A stretch of 64,000 bases of DNA from Phycisphaerae bacterium (GTDB taxonomy: Bacteria > Planctomycetota > Phycisphaerae > UBA1845), in contig JAJDDP010000211.1 in NCBI GenBank assembly GCA_029260235.1, positions 19,329 to 83,328 on the forward strand, written 5' to 3'. Under the pieces are notes generated by a model. It had not been told where the DNA came from and did no database searches. It was given only the letters and a program-made list of their open reading frames with translations. How positions within the stretch are numbered: position 1 is the stretch's first letter; the number at the start of each line of letters is the position of its first letter. Shown piece by piece: positions 9,136 to 19,400 of this stretch. A program made the position numbers and the translations under genes.

Positions 9136-10752
9136 ATGAGATTCAACGTGCTAGGTGCGCTTGCGGGCGGCTTGCTTGCCACGACCATGATGCCGGCCTT
9201 TGCTTTGGCCCAAAGCAAGGGAAGCGCCGAAGTATCGCTCAGTCGGGGTATCGACTCCTTCATGGCTGAGGATTACGCGAAAGCACGTCGGCACTTCGAG
9301 GCTTCGCTCACCGCCGACCCTGATTTTGCAGCAGGCCACTACTTTCTTGGGTTGACGCTCATGCAGACCGCCAGCCAGGGAGTCGGTCCAGCCGCCAAGA
9401 AAGCCCTGCTAGAGCGAGCACTCACTGAATTTGAATTATCCCGTCTACGAGATCCGCAGCTTGTCCTAGCCTACCTGGACGGAGCTATCGCCCAAACCAT
9501 CCTTGGAAGATTCGGGCAGGCAGAATCCGGCTTCGAGCAGTTCATCAACGAGCGGCCTGGCGATCCTCTGCCGTTCCTTTTCCTGGCGGTCGTCCATTAC
9601 CGTCAAGCACAAGACGACCCCTCCCAACTCGCGCTGGCCACTGAAAACCTGGACCGAGCAGACCAAGCCCTGGAGACATCAGGCGAAACCAACCGCTCGC
9701 TCCAGGCACATATCCTGTTCTACCGCGGGCTGATCGCTATCGAGCAAAATGACCGCACAGCCGCTCGTGACGCGTTTGAGCAGGGATATGAATTGGCCCC
9801 TGACTCTGATGTAGGCCTGCAGAGCAAGGAGATTCTCGACCGTCTGCTTGATCGGCGACCGTGGGAGTTGACTCTCCAGATCGGCTATGACTACGACACC
9901 AACATCACCTTGCGGGGACATGACGTCCGCCGACTCGCTGGCGAAGACAAAGGGAACGACTGGCGCTTCGGGCTGGGCAGCGCATTTTCCTACCGGCTTC
10001 ATGAAACCGAAACAACGGTCATCGGGGTTGGGTTCAGCACTTATGACAGTTGGCACACCGACATCACCGACTTCAACGTACAGAACTACGGCGTCAATGT
10101 GTATGGGGCTTATTCACCCGAGGGAGCTGACTGGCTGACGCTGAGCATTCGATATGACTGGGATCATAGCTTGCTTGGAAATCAAAGTTACCTCACCCGG
10201 CATCGGGTCACGCCGCAAATCGACATTCAAGAAACCGATTGGACCAGCACCTCGCTCTTCTATCAGTTTGAAGCCAACAACTTCATGAACGAAGGCCCCG
10301 ATGATCGCTTCAGCCAGGATGGCCATACCCATGCCTTCGGCGTCGTGCAACGGTTTGAACTGGCCCAGATGTACGACCGGCCGCTCGTCCTCGACCTGAG
10401 CTATCGCTTCGAGAATGTGCAAACCGACGGATCCCAGTTCGATGCAGACAACCACATATTCGCCCTGGGCTTAGACGTTCCGCTTCCTTGGGATATGACT
10501 TTCGATTTTACAAGCGAATTTGAAGTCGATTTCTACAGCCAGCACAACATCCTGGACTTAGGCAGGAGCAAGCGAGAGGACTTCATCCATACGTTCATCT
10601 TCGCCCTGACCAAGCAATTCGACGAACATCTGTCTGCTCGGTTTCAGGTGGATATGACCAACAACGACTCCAACGTTACGGACTTGGACGGCCAGAATTT
10701 CTTCTCATATAACCGAGTGATCTACGGCTTGACCCTCATCTACAACTTCTAG
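9136..10752 (+). CDS. TPR plus outer-membrane beta-barrel protein
   Basis: The protein has 538 residues. The ATG at 9136 follows GAGGATCAAAT and is preferred over the in-frame TTG at 9121. A signal peptide (LATTMMPAFALAQ) is followed by TPR-like helices to about residue 235 (FMAEDYAKARRHFEASL). The remainder is alternating aromatic/polar strands from PWELTLQIGYDYDTN to the terminal YGLTLIYNF, ending in Phe as is typical of Bam-inserted outer membrane barrels. The layout resembles the Slam/DUF560-type of N-terminal TPR and C-terminal barrel. That family moves lipoproteins to the surface, but the assignment here is only by architecture. Several lipoproteins lie nearby and could be clients. Confidence 0.75.
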   Translation: MRFNVLGALAGGLLATTMMPAFALAQSKGSAEVSLSRGIDSFMAEDYAKARRHFEASLTADPDFAAGHYFLGLTLMQTASQGVGPAAKKALLERALTEFELSRLRDPQLVLAYLDGAIAQTILGRFGQAESGFEQFINERPGDPLPFLFLAVVHYRQAQDDPSQLALATENLDRADQALETSGETNRSLQAHILFYRGLIAIEQNDRTAARDAFEQGYELAPDSDVGLQSKEILDRLLDRRPWELTLQIGYDYDTNITLRGHDVRRLAGEDKGNDWRFGLGSAFSYRLHETETTVIGVGFSTYDSWHTDITDFNVQNYGVNVYGAYSPEGADWLTLSIRYDWDHSLLGNQSYLTRHRVTPQIDIQETDWTSTSLFYQFEANNFMNEGPDDRFSQDGHTHAFGVVQRFELAQMYDRPLVLDLSYRFENVQTDGSQFDADNHIFALGLDVPLPWDMTFDFTSEFEVDFYSQHNILDLGRSKREDFIHTFIFALTKQFDEHLSARFQVDMTNNDSNVTDLDGQNFFSYNRVIYGLTLIYNF

Positions 10753-11015
10753 CGGCGGCCAACCGGCTGATCGACGACACGCTGACCCGAGCGACGGTTC
10801 CGGCTGGCAGGCTTGGTCTTGTCGATTTTGCGGATTGTTGCTGACTCAGCGTCGTCCTGGCTCATCTCAGAAAGTTGAGTTTGGCGGGCTTTGTCTTGCG
10901 GGCTAGTTGCGTCGTCACCACCCCGAGACGCCGAAGTAGATGCACAGCCATTCCCAGCTAGTGAAAAACAAACCATCCACGCCATCGCGACGCCCATTTG
11001 AATCTTACGCATCAT
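10749..11015 (-). CDS. small secreted Ser/Asp/Arg-rich protein, possible lipoprotein
   Basis: This encodes 88 residues. Two adjacent ATGs (11015 and 11012) follow GAGGAAAACGA. The leader MGVAMAWMVCFSLAGNGCAS contains a Cys, but the -3 residue is Gly, so lipidation is uncertain. The rest is highly charged and low in complexity (RNRRSGQRVVDQPVGRR at the end). The stop overlaps the end of the convergent barrel gene by 4 bp. No family was recognised. Confidence 0.55.
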   Translation of the reverse strand: MMRKIQMGVAMAWMVCFSLAGNGCASTSASRGGDDATSPQDKARQTQLSEMSQDDAESATIRKIDKTKPASRNRRSGQRVVDQPVGRR

Positions 11016-11133
11016 TCGTTTTCCTCGTTTTGGCAGCGATTGATCGACTGCCTCGTCCTTGCCCCGCTATAAACTAGGCGGTACCGTAGCAGCGAGTTAG
11101 GATAACCGCCTCTAGGAATGACGCAACGGCAGC

Positions 11134-11607
11134 ATGATCACAGATCCCCTACGCTACATTGCAAGCCGCTACCAATCAGTGTGCACAGCTGCTCTGCTGC
11201 TCGTTGTTGGCTGTGGCACTGCTCCAGGCGTTGATGCATCGCCCTCGGATGGCAGCGCGGCAGGCGGTGAAGTCACCGCCACTGTCATCAACGTCACGCT
11301 CTTTGATGTAACCGCGCTGCTCAGCGGAATTCGCAACGATGACGTCGATACCGTCGAGCGTTCAGCCGGCTCGCAGGATACTGCCGCAGTCACCTTTCGC
11401 TGCATCGACGAACTGGTCGTAGGCGACCCGCTCAATCCCGAGTTGCCCGGCGTCATCATTGATCCAGATGGGTTGGCTGCACTTGTCGATCCTTTTTCCA
11501 TACTGGAAGGCGAATCGTTCTTCTGCGGCGACATCATCGAGATCATCGTCAGCGGCAACGACATCGAGACCTTCGCCGTGGATGTCTTCGCCTTCACGCC
11601 GCCGTGA
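11134..11607 (+). CDS. small secreted lipoprotein
   Basis: The 157-residue product has an n-region with Arg residues and a hydrophobic stretch ending LLLVVGCGT, so Cys27 is a probable lipid site. The mature part is acidic with beta-strand character (EVTATVINVTLFDVTAL) and two further Cys at FRCID and FFCGD. No strong ribosome site is visible before the ATG. It converges with the following cysteine-rich lipoprotein gene (3 bp apart). No family was recognised. Confidence 0.6.
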   Translation: MITDPLRYIASRYQSVCTAALLLVVGCGTAPGVDASPSDGSAAGGEVTATVINVTLFDVTALLSGIRNDDVDTVERSAGSQDTAAVTFRCIDELVVGDPLNPELPGVIIDPDGLAALVDPFSILEGESFFCGDIIEIIVSGNDIETFAVDVFAFTPP

Positions 11608-11609
11608 CT

Positions 11610-13787
11610 CTAAGGGCCAACTAGGGTCAGTGTCACCGTGTCGGTCAACTTGCGATCCACCCAGTTCAAGGTGAACACATAATCGCCCGCCACCGCGCCG
11701 GTGACGACGAACGGCGTGCCTATCGCCCCAGGCGTTTCCAGGGCCACGACCACCCCAGGCGGAGCAGAAGTTACAGACCAGCGCACCGAATCGGTCCCGC
11801 TGGCGGGGCAGATACGACCCACAAGATCGTTACCATCGGGTCCACTATCGTAGAACCTTTGCAGGCTGATTGTTCCTACTTTGAGCGTCCCGGCATCGAC
11901 CAAGGCCCCTTGTCCCTCGCACTCGTCGGGAACACCATTGGTATTGCAGTCGTCGCTTGTACCCAAGGCGATATCCTGGCTGTCAGCCACCCCATTACTG
12001 TCGCAATCGGGCTGCGGGCAATTTGCTTGCAAACACGATATCCCGTCGCCTTGGTACTGCCCGGCTGTGCAGTTGATAATGGTGGTCTCCACGCAGCTGC
12101 CATCCGGCACACAGCAGGCCCCGGTGAGTGCCGCGCATTGGACTAAAGCGCAGCTCGTACCATCGCCTTGATAGTTGTTCGCCGCACAATTGGAAGCCTC
12201 TGCATCGATACAAGTTCCGTCAGGCGCGCAGCACGCACCGGTTACGGCGACATCATTCTCGATTGAAACCTGGACCGGGGCGTTCACCGTGTCGTCAAGG
12301 GTTAGGCCGTAGAAACCTAACCCCTCAGCAAGCTGTTGGCAGCCCACGTCTTCCAGAAAGACCTCTACTTCCGCCTGGGTCTCAGAACCACTACCCACTG
12401 GCACAGAGAGGGAGGCCAATGGAGCATCAAAAACATCTCCGGGCATCAAGGAGAAGGTGACCTGCACAGCCACCGTGTCCAACCCGTTGAGGTCTTCCAA
12501 TTCAAATACCAGAGCTCTGGCAGCCGTTTGGCCACAATTTCGCAACTCCAGCGTTGGGCCTGAGATAATACGCGGCGGGCCGTCTAGGATGAATGTCCGG
12601 AAGTTCTGCGAGGCGTCGTCCGAATCCGGCAAGGCTGTCTGGTCAGTGCCGTCGTCAGCCCGAATTCCCCATGCCCATCTGCCGGCTGCGAGTTGCAAGT
12701 CGCCGAACAAATTCGATAAGTCAGCCTCAGCCGTGGATGCAATGACTTCAAGCTGTTCGCCCGAATCGAAGAGCGCAGCTGGCGCATCGTTGTCGCCAAT
12801 CTGTTCAAAGGCGAAGGTCAACGTCAACGGATCCTCACAATTGCCTGCATCAACTTCCCAGGCGAACTGCGGCACGCTTCCCTGAGCCACGCTGCTATCG
12901 TTGCCTGGACCGATCAGCAGACCAGTCGGCGGGACGTTTTCATCTGCTACGAACTGGACGCCAACTTGGCCATCAAAACTGAACAGCACCTGGTCAGCCG
13001 TCTCCATCCGCAGGCCCCAACTCAATGCCAAGCCCAGCGGCAGCGCATCTGCTTCTGCGATCTGCCACGACTCAGCCGTCGGTGGTTGGACATCAAAGAC
13101 GCGCAGAGATTGCTCGAACGGATTGGCCTGATCAGCCCGGCTGACAAACACCTGGGTCCGCAGCGGTTGCACTTCGCCTATCGACCATTGAAATGTGGTG
13201 ACCGACCGGGCCGGGGCGCTTTCACGCGGGCAGATCAGGACCACATCATCCAACCCCAACCGATTGAAAACGCCTTCAGCCACTTCGAACGCAGTACCGG
13301 CATCGGCGGCGGGACGCCGAATCGATTGCACACCGTCGCTGATTTCCACGCCCCAATAATATACACCGCCATCGACCAGTTGCAGCGTGACCCGATGCTC
13401 CAGCTCCTCCGGACTCGTCCGAACGCCCTGAATGATCAGCGGATTCTCAAATACATTCTCGTCGCCGCCGACGTAGACGGTTGTATCTACGTTTGTTTCG
13501 TTTTGATCCGAAGCTTCCCAAATGAACAGCAATTCGCCGGTGCCCACCTCAGCCCCCTCGGGCGGGAAAACAACCGCTCCTGCGGGCGGAGCATTATCCT
13601 GGCCCTCAGGCAGCGCGGCTGGCGCATCCAATCCGTTGTCGATGAACACATTGCCATCGCCACCGGTCATGCCACCGCCCGAGCCCGCTCCCCCGCCTCC
13701 CCCGCCACTGGGAGCACAGCCCAAGGCCCCACCCAACCAGGCCAATACCAATGGGGTGAGCGTCCGCCTAGATTGTGTGCTTTGCAT
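11610..13787 (-). CDS. secreted lipoprotein with GACC cysteine modules (paralogue 1 of 3)
   Basis: The protein has 725 residues from ATG 13787, which sits 7 nt after AAGGAGGT; an upstream in-frame ATG at 13814 lacks such a site. The lipobox is GALGCAP followed by a Gly-rich tether. The N-terminal 480 residues are Ig/fibronectin-like beta modules shared with the next two genes (ADALPLGLALSWGLRMETA). Then come two cysteine units beginning GACCAPDGTC and GACCVPDGSC, each ending YQGDG-[TI]-SC. An Asp/Asn-rich DCNTNGVPDECE segment and a final Ig-like domain follow (VTLTLVGP end). This style is common in planctomycete surface proteins. The function is unknown; a cell-surface adhesive or structural role is inferred. 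Confidence 0.7.
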   Translation of the reverse strand: MQSTQSRRTLTPLVLAWLGGALGCAPSGGGGGGAGSGGGMTGGDGNVFIDNGLDAPAALPEGQDNAPPAGAVVFPPEGAEVGTGELLFIWEASDQNETNVDTTVYVGGDENVFENPLIIQGVRTSPEELEHRVTLQLVDGGVYYWGVEISDGVQSIRRPAADAGTAFEVAEGVFNRLGLDDVVLICPRESAPARSVTTFQWSIGEVQPLRTQVFVSRADQANPFEQSLRVFDVQPPTAESWQIAEADALPLGLALSWGLRMETADQVLFSFDGQVGVQFVADENVPPTGLLIGPGNDSSVAQGSVPQFAWEVDAGNCEDPLTLTFAFEQIGDNDAPAALFDSGEQLEVIASTAEADLSNLFGDLQLAAGRWAWGIRADDGTDQTALPDSDDASQNFRTFILDGPPRIISGPTLELRNCGQTAARALVFELEDLNGLDTVAVQVTFSLMPGDVFDAPLASLSVPVGSGSETQAEVEVFLEDVGCQQLAEGLGFYGLTLDDTVNAPVQVSIENDVAVTGACCAPDGTCIDAEASNCAANNYQGDGTSCALVQCAALTGACCVPDGSCVETTIINCTAGQYQGDGISCLQANCPQPDCDSNGVADSQDIALGTSDDCNTNGVPDECEGQGALVDAGTLKVGTISLQRFYDSGPDGNDLVGRICPASGTDSVRWSVTSAPPGVVVALETPGAIGTPFVVTGAVAGDYVFTLNWVDRKLTDTVTLTLVGP

Positions 13788-13867
13788 GGTCCGAACCTCC
13801 TTGCTCTGATGCATCTTATCGGATGGCGACAGCCTACTCGATCACCGGTTGTTCAAGCCAATCCATG

Positions 13868-13898
13868 AAAAAGGCCCCAGGGGCGAACCGCCCGGGGC
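13868..13898 (-). terminator. intrinsic terminator after the 755-aa lipoprotein gene
   Basis: On the minus strand, GCCCC-GGGCG pairs with CGCCC-[CT]-GGGGC around a 3-nt loop (10 bp with a 2-nt bulge) and is followed by C then TTTTT. It lies about 86 bp past the stop of the gene ending at 13984, between two same-strand paralogues, so each probably has its own transcript. Confidence 0.7.
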
Positions 13899-13983
13899 GT
13901 TGGTGGGTTTGATGAGATAGCCGGCGTGCTCGTTGGCTAACAGAGATCCATCCACACATCCTATCTTTGGCCCGGATCAGCCA

Positions 13984-16251
13984 CTACGGTATTGGCGGGA
14001 AGAACAGCGATAGCGTCACCGTGTCCGAAAAATTGCCAGCCGTCAGGCGGAAGACGTAATCACCCGGAATGGCTGGGCTGACAATTTCGTAGGCTGAGAT
14101 CAGCGACGTCGGATTAAACAATTCCACGACCCCGTCGGGGGGACCCGAATCCAATGTCCAAAGTACGGGGCCTAGAGTTGGTGGGCAGACGCTGCCCGTC
14201 AAATCGTTTCCGTTGTTGCTGCTTTGGTATCCGCCGTTGTCATCTATGAGCCCAATCGCCAATACCCCAGCATCAACAGAAAACACGTCCTCGCACTCGT
14301 CCGGTATTCCATTCAAGTCGCAGTCTTGGCTCAAGCCAAAAGCGATATCACAGAAATCCCGCAAGCCGTTGGAGTTGCAATCGGTGTTGCTCTCGCAGTC
14401 ATCTGGCACGCCGTTGTTATTGCAATCGTTTTCAATCAGCTCCTGATCATCAGGGGTGCCATTGTTGTTGCAATCGATGATCACTGGCGGAGGCTGAGGA
14501 CAACTCACTTGGCCACAGGAGGTATCGTCGCCCTGGTAGTTGCCAAGACACTCGTCGATAGTCCCCTCCGTGCATGAACCGTCTCCCAGACAACATGCTC
14601 CCTTGGGCAGCGGACAATCCACCTCGCCGCAGATGGTGTCGTCGCCCTGATAGATCCCATCGATGCATTCGGAGCGTACGACTTCGAGACAACCTCCATC
14701 GGGCAAGCAGCAGGCACCGGGCGGCGGCCCACCATAGAAACGCGATTCGCGCACTGGGGGGTTCACGTCATCATCCAATTCTACCCCGTAGAAACCGGCG
14801 CCGCGGTCGAAGACTGCACAGGCCGTCCCTCCACCATCCTGGCTCAAGGCGATCAAGATCGAACCCAAATCGGTGATGGGAACATCCATCGTAGCCAGCG
14901 GGTCATCGAACACCGAAGCTCGTGTCTCGGCATAACTCAGGCGAACACCCACCGAATCCAAACCGTTCTCGTCGGCGAATGAGAAGCTCAGCGCATCGAC
15001 GTCGAATTGGCCTCCACATCTATCTTGGTCCAGAAGCGGTCCGTCCACAAATTCAGGAGCTGTGTTTCGAATGATGGTGCGGAATGTTTGGGCTGGGTCA
15101 TCGCTGTGGGATAGCCCGGTCAGGTCAGTGCCGTCATCAGCCATGATGCCCCAGGCCCAGCGCCCGCCGGAGATGTCCAATTGATCCAGGGCAGCCGCCA
15201 AGTTCAGCTCCAAACTATCAGCGCCAACGGGCAAGCTGATGGGCGACTCAAACAGCGCGGCTGGTCCGTTGCCTCCGACTAGTTTTGCGAAGAACACCGT
15301 CGATGTCAGTTGGTCTTCGCAGTTCCCGGCGTCAGCCTCCCAAGACAGCTGGAAAGTCTCAGTGGTGTCTGCCAAGACCGCGTCATCGGATGGACCAAGT
15401 AGCGTGCCCGACGGTGGCACGTTGTCTTCGGCCGTGAAAGAGACGCCCAACTGCCCTTCAAAGGTGAACAGAACCTGATCGGCCGTCTCTACCCGCAGGC
15501 CCCAGCTTAATTCCTGATTCAAGGGCAGCGCGTCGGTCAAGGCAATCGCCAAGCTTGTTGCGGTCGGCGGGGATACATCGAATACGCGGAGTGATCCATT
15601 GAACGGATTGTCTTGATTGGCTCTGCCTACAAATACCTGGGCTCGAATCGGCGTGATGTCGCCGTAGATCCACTCGAAGCGAGTGACCGCCCTGGCCGGT
15701 TGACCATCTCGCGGACAGAGCAAGGTAACATCCTGAAGCCCTTGCCGGCCCGAACTTATCGCCGAGGCCACGAACTCTATCCCTACACCATCGGCGGGCC
15801 GGCGAATCGTGTTGGTGCCGTCAGTTACTTCGATACCCCAATAGAATGTCCCGGCTGAAGGGACTTGTAGCGCGGCGGTATCGGTGTCTGGCTGAGCTTG
15901 GCCACAAACAACCGCGCTCGTCGCAGCGCCGTTGAACACATCGGGATTATCACTGACAAAAACGGTTACCTCCAATTCATCGCCGTCTTGGTCGGTCGCA
16001 GAAAAGAGGAAGTCCACCATGCCTGCACCCACAGAAGCACCCGCCACCGGGAACACAAGCTCCGCGGCTGGCGTAGCTTCGCCACCGTCACCGGGTTCTA
16101 CACATGGAGTGGGCAGCGGCTGGCCAGTACCGTTTCCTCCGCCATTGCCGCCTCCGCCTCCCCCACCGGCAGTCGAGACGCAGCCCGTCAGGCTGAAGTA
16201 ACCAATTAACGCAAGACAGACGATCTTTGCCGAATTTGAGATGATTCGCAT
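13984..16251 (-). CDS. secreted lipoprotein with GACC cysteine modules (paralogue 2 of 3)
   Basis: The protein has 755 residues from ATG 16251, preceded by AGGGGGAGTTCC; the longer frame to 16338 adds a non-signal Arg/Cys-rich extension. The signal sequence ends LTGCVST and is followed by a Gly-rich linker. It aligns along most of its length with paralogue 1 (DALPLNQELSWGLRVETA, DNVPPSGTLLGP). Two cysteine units (GACCLPDGGC, GACCLGDGSC) precede several DCNNNGxPDDCE-type Asp/Asn units that may bind calcium, as thrombospondin-3-like repeats do. A C-terminal Ig-like domain ends in SLFFPPIP. Its tandem position next to its relatives suggests origin by duplication. The ligand is unknown. Confidence 0.7.
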   Translation of the reverse strand: MRIISNSAKIVCLALIGYFSLTGCVSTAGGGGGGGNGGGNGTGQPLPTPCVEPGDGGEATPAAELVFPVAGASVGAGMVDFLFSATDQDGDELEVTVFVSDNPDVFNGAATSAVVCGQAQPDTDTAALQVPSAGTFYWGIEVTDGTNTIRRPADGVGIEFVASAISSGRQGLQDVTLLCPRDGQPARAVTRFEWIYGDITPIRAQVFVGRANQDNPFNGSLRVFDVSPPTATSLAIALTDALPLNQELSWGLRVETADQVLFTFEGQLGVSFTAEDNVPPSGTLLGPSDDAVLADTTETFQLSWEADAGNCEDQLTSTVFFAKLVGGNGPAALFESPISLPVGADSLELNLAAALDQLDISGGRWAWGIMADDGTDLTGLSHSDDPAQTFRTIIRNTAPEFVDGPLLDQDRCGGQFDVDALSFSFADENGLDSVGVRLSYAETRASVFDDPLATMDVPITDLGSILIALSQDGGGTACAVFDRGAGFYGVELDDDVNPPVRESRFYGGPPPGACCLPDGGCLEVVRSECIDGIYQGDDTICGEVDCPLPKGACCLGDGSCTEGTIDECLGNYQGDDTSCGQVSCPQPPPVIIDCNNNGTPDDQELIENDCNNNGVPDDCESNTDCNSNGLRDFCDIAFGLSQDCDLNGIPDECEDVFSVDAGVLAIGLIDDNGGYQSSNNGNDLTGSVCPPTLGPVLWTLDSGPPDGVVELFNPTSLISAYEIVSPAIPGDYVFRLTAGNFSDTVTLSLFFPPIP

Positions 16252-16468
16252 GGAACTCCCCCTGTAAGGCTGCAGATTCTTCCCGACTGCAATACGAACG
16301 ACAGATCTTCCCCATGCTCGCGCACAGAACTGCCGCAAGACTTCCTGATTCTAGCCCCCCAGAAGTGTACGGCGAGGATTTTTCCCAGCCGCAACACGCA
16401 ATAACGCTAACCCGGGGCCTGTGGGTCCGAGATTATCTGCTTAGAGTGACAAGTTCAATAAGCCGACG

Positions 16469-19400
16469 TTAGAGCCCAGGTTGGAGCGGACCGGTCGGGG
16501 CGTGCTCCAATGCCCCCATATCCACGGTCAGGCTCAGCCCACCGTTCTGGATTCGAACAGCTCCATCGAAATCGGTGCCGGGCAGCGGATCCACCGCTGG
16601 GGTCGAAGCATCGATGTCGGCACTGTTGTTCCCCACGTCGATGCAAGGCGAGCCGAAAAGCAATTCCAGCGCAGTCCCAAACAGTGGGTCCATGCCGATG
16701 TTGCTGTTGCCCACTAACGTGTCCAGACCCTCGATGCAGCTGAAAGATACTATCGGTGCCGTTTTGGAGAAGCCGATTTGCATCTCTTCAGTTCGTTCTT
16801 GGGCGCTGATATTGTTGCCCCAGAGGATCGTGTTGGCCATCGTGAGACTTCCATTTGCATGAATGCCGCCACCTGAATCCGGCCCTTCGCATCCGGCGAA
16901 ATTCTGAGTGAAGGTGCAATTGCTCACCGTTGCTGACGCGGCGCCTTCGATTCGTAGACCTCCTCCGCCACCACCACCACAGGTGCCGGCTTCATTCGAT
17001 CGGAAGATGGAATTAACGATGACCACGTTCCCACTCTCTACGCTAATTCCGCCGCCGGCATCCTCGGCGAAATTGCTGAGAAACTCACAAGCAGTCACGG
17101 TTGGGCTGCCCCCGCTGCTCATCATTCCGCCGCCTGCACCGCCGAAACTCTGCCCCGGGAAAGATGCAAAATTCCCTGCAAAGGTGCAAAGTTGCAAGGC
17201 AGGGCTGCTTGATTCATTGAAAATACCGCCACCGCTCGAAGCACCATTGGAATTAAAATCACACTGCGTGATCGTCGGGGAGCTGTCATCGATGTACATG
17301 CCTCCTCCGGACTCGCTTGCGAAATTGCCCTCCACAGTACAATCGGAGATGGTTGGACCTGAGTTCGTCATGTAGATCCCGCCGCCGACTTGATCTGGAA
17401 GACCGTTGGTTGGAATATTTGCGTTGCCGCCCGAAATGGTAAAGCCCTCGAGCAGTGTAGTTGGTCCAACGCCGATGGCTGTTACTACATGGACACTATT
17501 TTCAAAATTCGAAACCCCTGGCTCAAGCTGAGGGCCCCCACCAAAGTCGTTGCCTTCAATGTCGCCGCTGAGAACGCTGGGCTGCGTGGTCGGGATTCGA
17601 TCAGAGAGGCAAACCTCGTTGCCAGTAAACCCACCGCGAAGAGCAACGCCATCAACTAGCTCAAAGCTTGATGTGCGGTCCTCGCTAAGGGCTGGAGCCG
17701 GCGTATATCTGCCAGAAGCTACCCAGATTTCCGCAACGCCGCCCTCAGACTCGACGGCGGTGGCCAGGGCTTCGGTCAGGGTGTCGAACGCAGCCGCCCA
17801 GCTGGTGCCGTCCCCGGGAACCTCCACACTTGAATCGACAAACAGCCGTCCCGGGGCTGGCTCGCATTCATCGGGAATGCCGTTCGAGTTGCAGTCCGAC
17901 AATTCCCCACCTGGCAAGATGACAAAGGCGTTGTCGCTCGCGCTACCGGTAACATAGACACGGCCCTGCAGGTCGACAGCGACTCCCTGAGCCCCGTTGA
18001 AGCTGTCGCTGGCAGCCCCACCATTTTGATCCACGATCTGGGCCACTCCGCCGTCTGGTGTTATCTTGAAGGCATTATTGCTAAGTCTCCCCACCACATA
18101 GATATTCAGCTTGGCATCTACCGCGATTCCGCGCGGAGCTTCAAGAATATTTCCGAGGCCATCTCCTGTTTCATCAATGACCACCGTGATGATTCCCGCG
18201 GAAGTGATCTTGAATACATTGTTACTTCCGCCCCCTGACACATAGACGTTTCCTCCGACATCCACAGCTATGTCGAACGGTTCACGCAGAGTATTGCCAG
18301 CACCATCTCCATTTCCGTCGATGATCTGCGTAACCACACCGGCAGGCGAGATCTTGAATGCATTGTCACTAAGCCGTCCCGCGACGTAGATGTTTCCAGA
18401 GATGTCTGTGGCGATCCCGCGCGGATCATCAAGACCATCACTTGCGCTGATCACCTCTGTAATGACACCACTTGGTGTGACCTTGAAGGCATTATCGCTG
18501 TCAGATCCCGCAACAAACACATTCCCAGTCAGACCCACAGCAATCGCATTTGCCGCCTCGAGCCCGTTGTTCGCGCCATCCCCGCCAGAATCTATGATCT
18601 CTGTTATGAGTCCTGCCGGCGTGACTTTGAAAGCACTATCGCTGATTCCGCCCGCGACATAAACATTTCCTAAGGAATCCACCGCAATGCCCCGTGGACC
18701 ATCCAGGCCGCTGCTCGTGGTGATTATCTCCGTGATGATGCCGGAGCTCGTAATTTTGAATGCGTTGTTGCTAAACCGCCCAACGAGAAAGACGTTGCCT
18801 GAGTGATCAATCGCGATCCGTTGTGGCCCATCCAGACCGTTGACGCCCCCATCACCCGCTGACGTGATGATCTGGGAAATGACTTTCGCTGCAATGTCGC
18901 ACTCATCTGGGACGCCGTTCTGGTCACAATCCTGGCAACCCGAATCAGTTTCGCATGCTGCAATGTCACACTCATCGGGTACAGCATTCGTATTGCAGTC
19001 CAGGCTAGTGCCGTTGGAGATGTCCAGGGCATCGTCGATTCCGTTTCCGTTGCAGTCCGGAACGCGCGGCGGTTCGGGGCAGCTGATCTGGCCGCATGTG
19101 CTGCCGTCGCCCTGATAGGCCCCATTGCAATCATCCGCGGTGCCCTGCGCACAGCTACCATCTTCAAGACAACAGGCCCCTAGTGGCAAGGGGCACTCCA
19201 AACCAGCACAGGCAGTTTCGTCGCCCAGGTACACGCCGGAACAATCAGCCTCGGTCGATTCGGCGCAGCTGCCGTCATCCTGGCAGCAAGCTCCTACTGG
19301 CGACGGACAGGACGCAGTTTCACACGTTGTACCATCGCCCTGGAAGACGCCATCGCAATCATCGACCATTCCTTCAGTGCATGAACCGTCGAGAGCGCAG

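Noticed and set aside
12966..13868. 300-codon plus-strand frame opposite the 725-aa lipoprotein
   Set aside because: It lies wholly over a gene with a clear lipobox, ribosome site and paralogues; the plus-strand product is His/Arg/Pro-rich noise.
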